Part shown: positions 8,677 to 9,274 of the stretch, in pieces | Layout of the letters: each line of letters opens with the position of its first letter | How positions within the stretch are numbered: position 1 is the first letter of the stretch | Assembly (NCBI GenBank): GCA_031279875.1 | Contig: JAITHS010000228.1 | Coordinates: 1-9,274 of the forward strand | DNA length: 9,274 nt | Origin: Tannerella sp. | GTDB taxonomy: Bacteria; Bacteroidota; Bacteroidia; Bacteroidales; Tannerellaceae | Reading direction: 5' to 3' | Position numbers and translations under genes: made by a program | Notes under the pieces: generated by a model | The model's input: only the letters and a program-made list of their open reading frames with translations | Database searches by the model: none | What the model was told of the DNA's origin: nothing

Positions 8677-8693
8677 ATGTTATACAACATGTT
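8677..8693. promoter_or_regulatory. Short dyad upstream of the operon promoter, possible operator
   Basis: ATGTT at 8677-8681 and AACAT at 8686-8690 form a 5-bp inverted repeat with a 4-nt spacer, and AACATGTT at 8686-8693 is itself palindromic. The centre lies roughly 55 bp upstream of the predicted operon start, where an activator could bind. The region is very AT-rich, so this may be chance. Confidence 0.25.
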
Positions 8694-8713
8694 TTTGTTT
8701 TTTTAGGGGAGGA

Positions 8714-8814
8714 GGCATTCGTCATTGCGAGGAACGAAGCAATCCAGAATACAGGAAGTAATCCGGAAGGAAAAGGAACGCTGGATTGCTTCGTTCCTCG
8801 CAATGACGAATGCC
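8714..8814. repeat. Perfect 34-bp inverted repeat, dispersed palindromic element
   Basis: The left arm is 8714-8747 and the right arm 8781-8814; they are exact reverse complements, separated by a 33-nt centre (8748-8780). The arm contains GTCATTGCGAGGAACGAAGC followed by AATCCAG, a dispersed palindrome known from intergenic DNA of many unrelated bacteria, whose translations recur in databases as LRGTKQS and WIASFLAMTN peptides. No transposase is present, so it would be a non-autonomous (MITE- or REP-like) element. No flanking target duplication is obvious. Confidence 0.88.
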
Positions 8815-8823
8815 CTTTACGTA

Positions 8824-8852
8824 CTTTCTGCTTTCTGCCTTCTGCTTTCTGC
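8824..8852. repeat. Four tandem copies of a 7-mer, CTTTCTG
   Basis: Copies lie at 8824-8830, 8831-8837, 8838-8844 (CCTTCTG, one mismatch) and 8845-8851, followed by one more C. It starts 9 bp after the 34-bp inverted repeat and runs directly into the hairpin repeat copy at 8854. Confidence 0.8.
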
Positions 8853-8853
8853 A

Positions 8854-8901
8854 AACCGCTTGCAGGGTTCTAAAACCACTGCAAGGGTTGGGGGTACGGT
8901 T
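8854..8901. repeat. Second locus of the hairpin repeat found at 40-166
   Basis: AACCGCTTGCAGGGTT (8854-8869) is identical to copies at 77-92 and 131-146. After a 4-nt loop, AACCACTGCAAGGGTT (8874-8889) differs by one base from the other arm type. The similarity continues: a G-run then TACGGTT (8895-8901) matches G-run then TATGGTT (118-124). The right-hand copy is therefore one whole unit of the same family, with the stem preserved apart from the altered bulge base. Confidence 0.85.
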
Positions 8902-8935
8902 AATTTTTAATTCTTAATTTTTAATTTTTAATATT
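8901..8935. repeat. Five tandem copies of an AT-rich 7-mer, TAATTTT
   Basis: Copies lie at 8901-8907, 8908-8914 (TAATTCT), 8915-8921, 8922-8928 and 8929-8935 (TAATATT). The array stops 6 bp before the TATCTTTG box, so it covers the place where a -33 element and upstream AT-rich element would be. Copy-number change would alter this region in steps of 7 bp. Confidence 0.8.
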
Positions 8936-8941
8936 TTATAG

Positions 8942-8949
8942 TATCTTTG
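8942..8949 (+). promoter_or_regulatory. Putative -7 box for the Gfo/Idh/MocA-family gene
   Basis: TATCTTTG matches TAnnTTTG exactly and is the same octamer as in the divergent operon promoter. No TTTG-like -33 element is visible; the expected place is inside the TAATTTT array. The start codon is 29 bp downstream, leaving a short leader without a clear ribosome-binding sequence, as is common in Bacteroidota. Confidence 0.6.
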
Positions 8950-8978
8950 CGGCACATTATTAACGAAAAAAGTAAATT

Positions 8979-9274
8979 ATGGAAAACAGAAAGAATGACA
9001 TTTCACGCAGGGAATTTCTCGGTTTCTCCGCATTAGGACTTGCCGGTCTTACGATTTTACCGAGCTGGACGCTTCAAAAGGGCATCAAAATTGCTCCGAG
9101 CGACCGAGTAGTATTAGGCTTTATCGGATTAGGTCAGCAGGGCTGTTCCGATTTCAGCAGTTTTTCGTCATGTCCGGGCGTTCAGGTTGCTGCTTGCAGC
9201 GATGTGGACACGATGAAATTAGAGCGTTTTGCAGGTCGCGTCAAGGCGTGGCAAAAGAAACTCGCAATGAATGA
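8979..9274 (+). CDS. Tat-exported Gfo/Idh/MocA-family oxidoreductase, N-terminal part
   Basis: The reading frame opens at ATG 8979 and stays open to the window edge (98 codons plus two bases), so the gene is cut and its C-terminal part is unseen. Residues 9-15 are SRREFLG, a twin-arginine export motif, followed by a hydrophobic stretch (SALGLAGLTIL). At about 45-57 DRVVLGFIGLGQQG gives the glycine-rich turn of a Rossmann fold, and a strand ending 'VAACSDVD' follows, where an acidic residue usually contacts the NAD(P) ribose. This pattern is typical of exported Bacteroidota Gfo/Idh/MocA proteins, which act on sugars or sugar-like compounds; glycosidases of family GH109 share the architecture, so the reaction cannot be stated. 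It is transcribed divergently from the SusC/SusD operon with its own promoter, which is compatible with a role in the same sugar pathway but does not prove it. Confidence 0.85.
   Translation, partial: MENRKNDISRREFLGFSALGLAGLTILPSWTLQKGIKIAPSDRVVLGFIGLGQQGCSDFSSFSSCPGVQVAACSDVDTMKLERFAGRVKAWQKKLAMN

Larger units (their letters stand above)
8599..8978. other. Divergent intergenic control region, 380 bp, no gene
   Basis: From left to right it holds the operon leader and promoter, a T14 run, a short dyad, the 34-bp inverted repeat, the CTTTCTG array, one hairpin repeat, the TAATTTT array, and the promoter of the plus-strand gene. Reading frames that cross it on either strand are built from repeat sequence and are not believed to be genes. 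Confidence 0.8.

Noticed and set aside
8573..8854. Minus-strand reading frame in the intergenic region
   Set aside because: It consists of the palindromic element (LRGTKQS, WIASFLAMTN), the 7-mer array and the T14 run, and it overlaps the operon promoter; this is a well-known false-gene pattern.
8725..8910. Plus-strand reading frame in the intergenic region
   Set aside because: It is made of the same palindrome, 7-mers and hairpin repeat, with no independent protein-like features.

Overview
The window reads as a piece of a Bacteroidota chromosome, most likely order Bacteroidales. The reasons are a SusC/SusD-type outer-membrane pair, several lipoproteins with acidic residues right after the lipid-anchored cysteine, promoter -7 boxes of the Bacteroidota type (TATCTTTG, fitting TAnnTTTG), and no clear Shine-Dalgarno sequences. 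Genus cannot be fixed from the sequence.

Layout: positions 1-39 hold nothing recognisable. Positions 40-166 carry a short array of imperfect hairpin repeats with a unit of about 55 bp. Five minus-strand genes (8598 down to 180) follow with gaps of only 11-29 bp and look like one operon. In transcription order they encode an IPT/TIG plus NHL-propeller lipoprotein, a SusC-like TonB-dependent transporter, a SusD-like lipoprotein, a DUF1735-type lipoprotein, and a lipoprotein with two bacterial Ig-like (Big_2) domains and a C-terminal F5/8 type C (discoidin, CBM32-like) domain. The 380 bp between 8599 and 8978 is a divergent control region packed with repeats. The plus-strand gene starting at 8979 is cut by the window edge and encodes a Tat-exported Gfo/Idh/MocA-family protein.

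How the genes probably work together: the SusC barrel and SusD lid import an oligomeric ligand, probably a glycan, across the outer membrane, while the other three lipoproteins are candidate cell-surface binding proteins. No glycoside hydrolase, lyase, sulfatase, ECF sigma factor, anti-sigma factor or hybrid two-component regulator lies inside the window, so the substrate cannot be named. The SusC protein lacks the N-terminal STN domain used in sigma/anti-sigma signalling, so control probably acts through something outside the window.

The most notable features are in the non-coding DNA. The same hairpin repeat lies just past both ends of the operon. The control region stacks a perfect 34-bp inverted repeat, two unrelated 7-mer tandem arrays and one copy of the hairpin repeat. 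Both divergent promoters have slippage-prone sequence (a 14-base homopolymer; a 7-mer array) in or beside the core spacer. I do not see a clearly new biological system; the coding content is a familiar glycan-uptake type with an unusual order and no enzyme in view.
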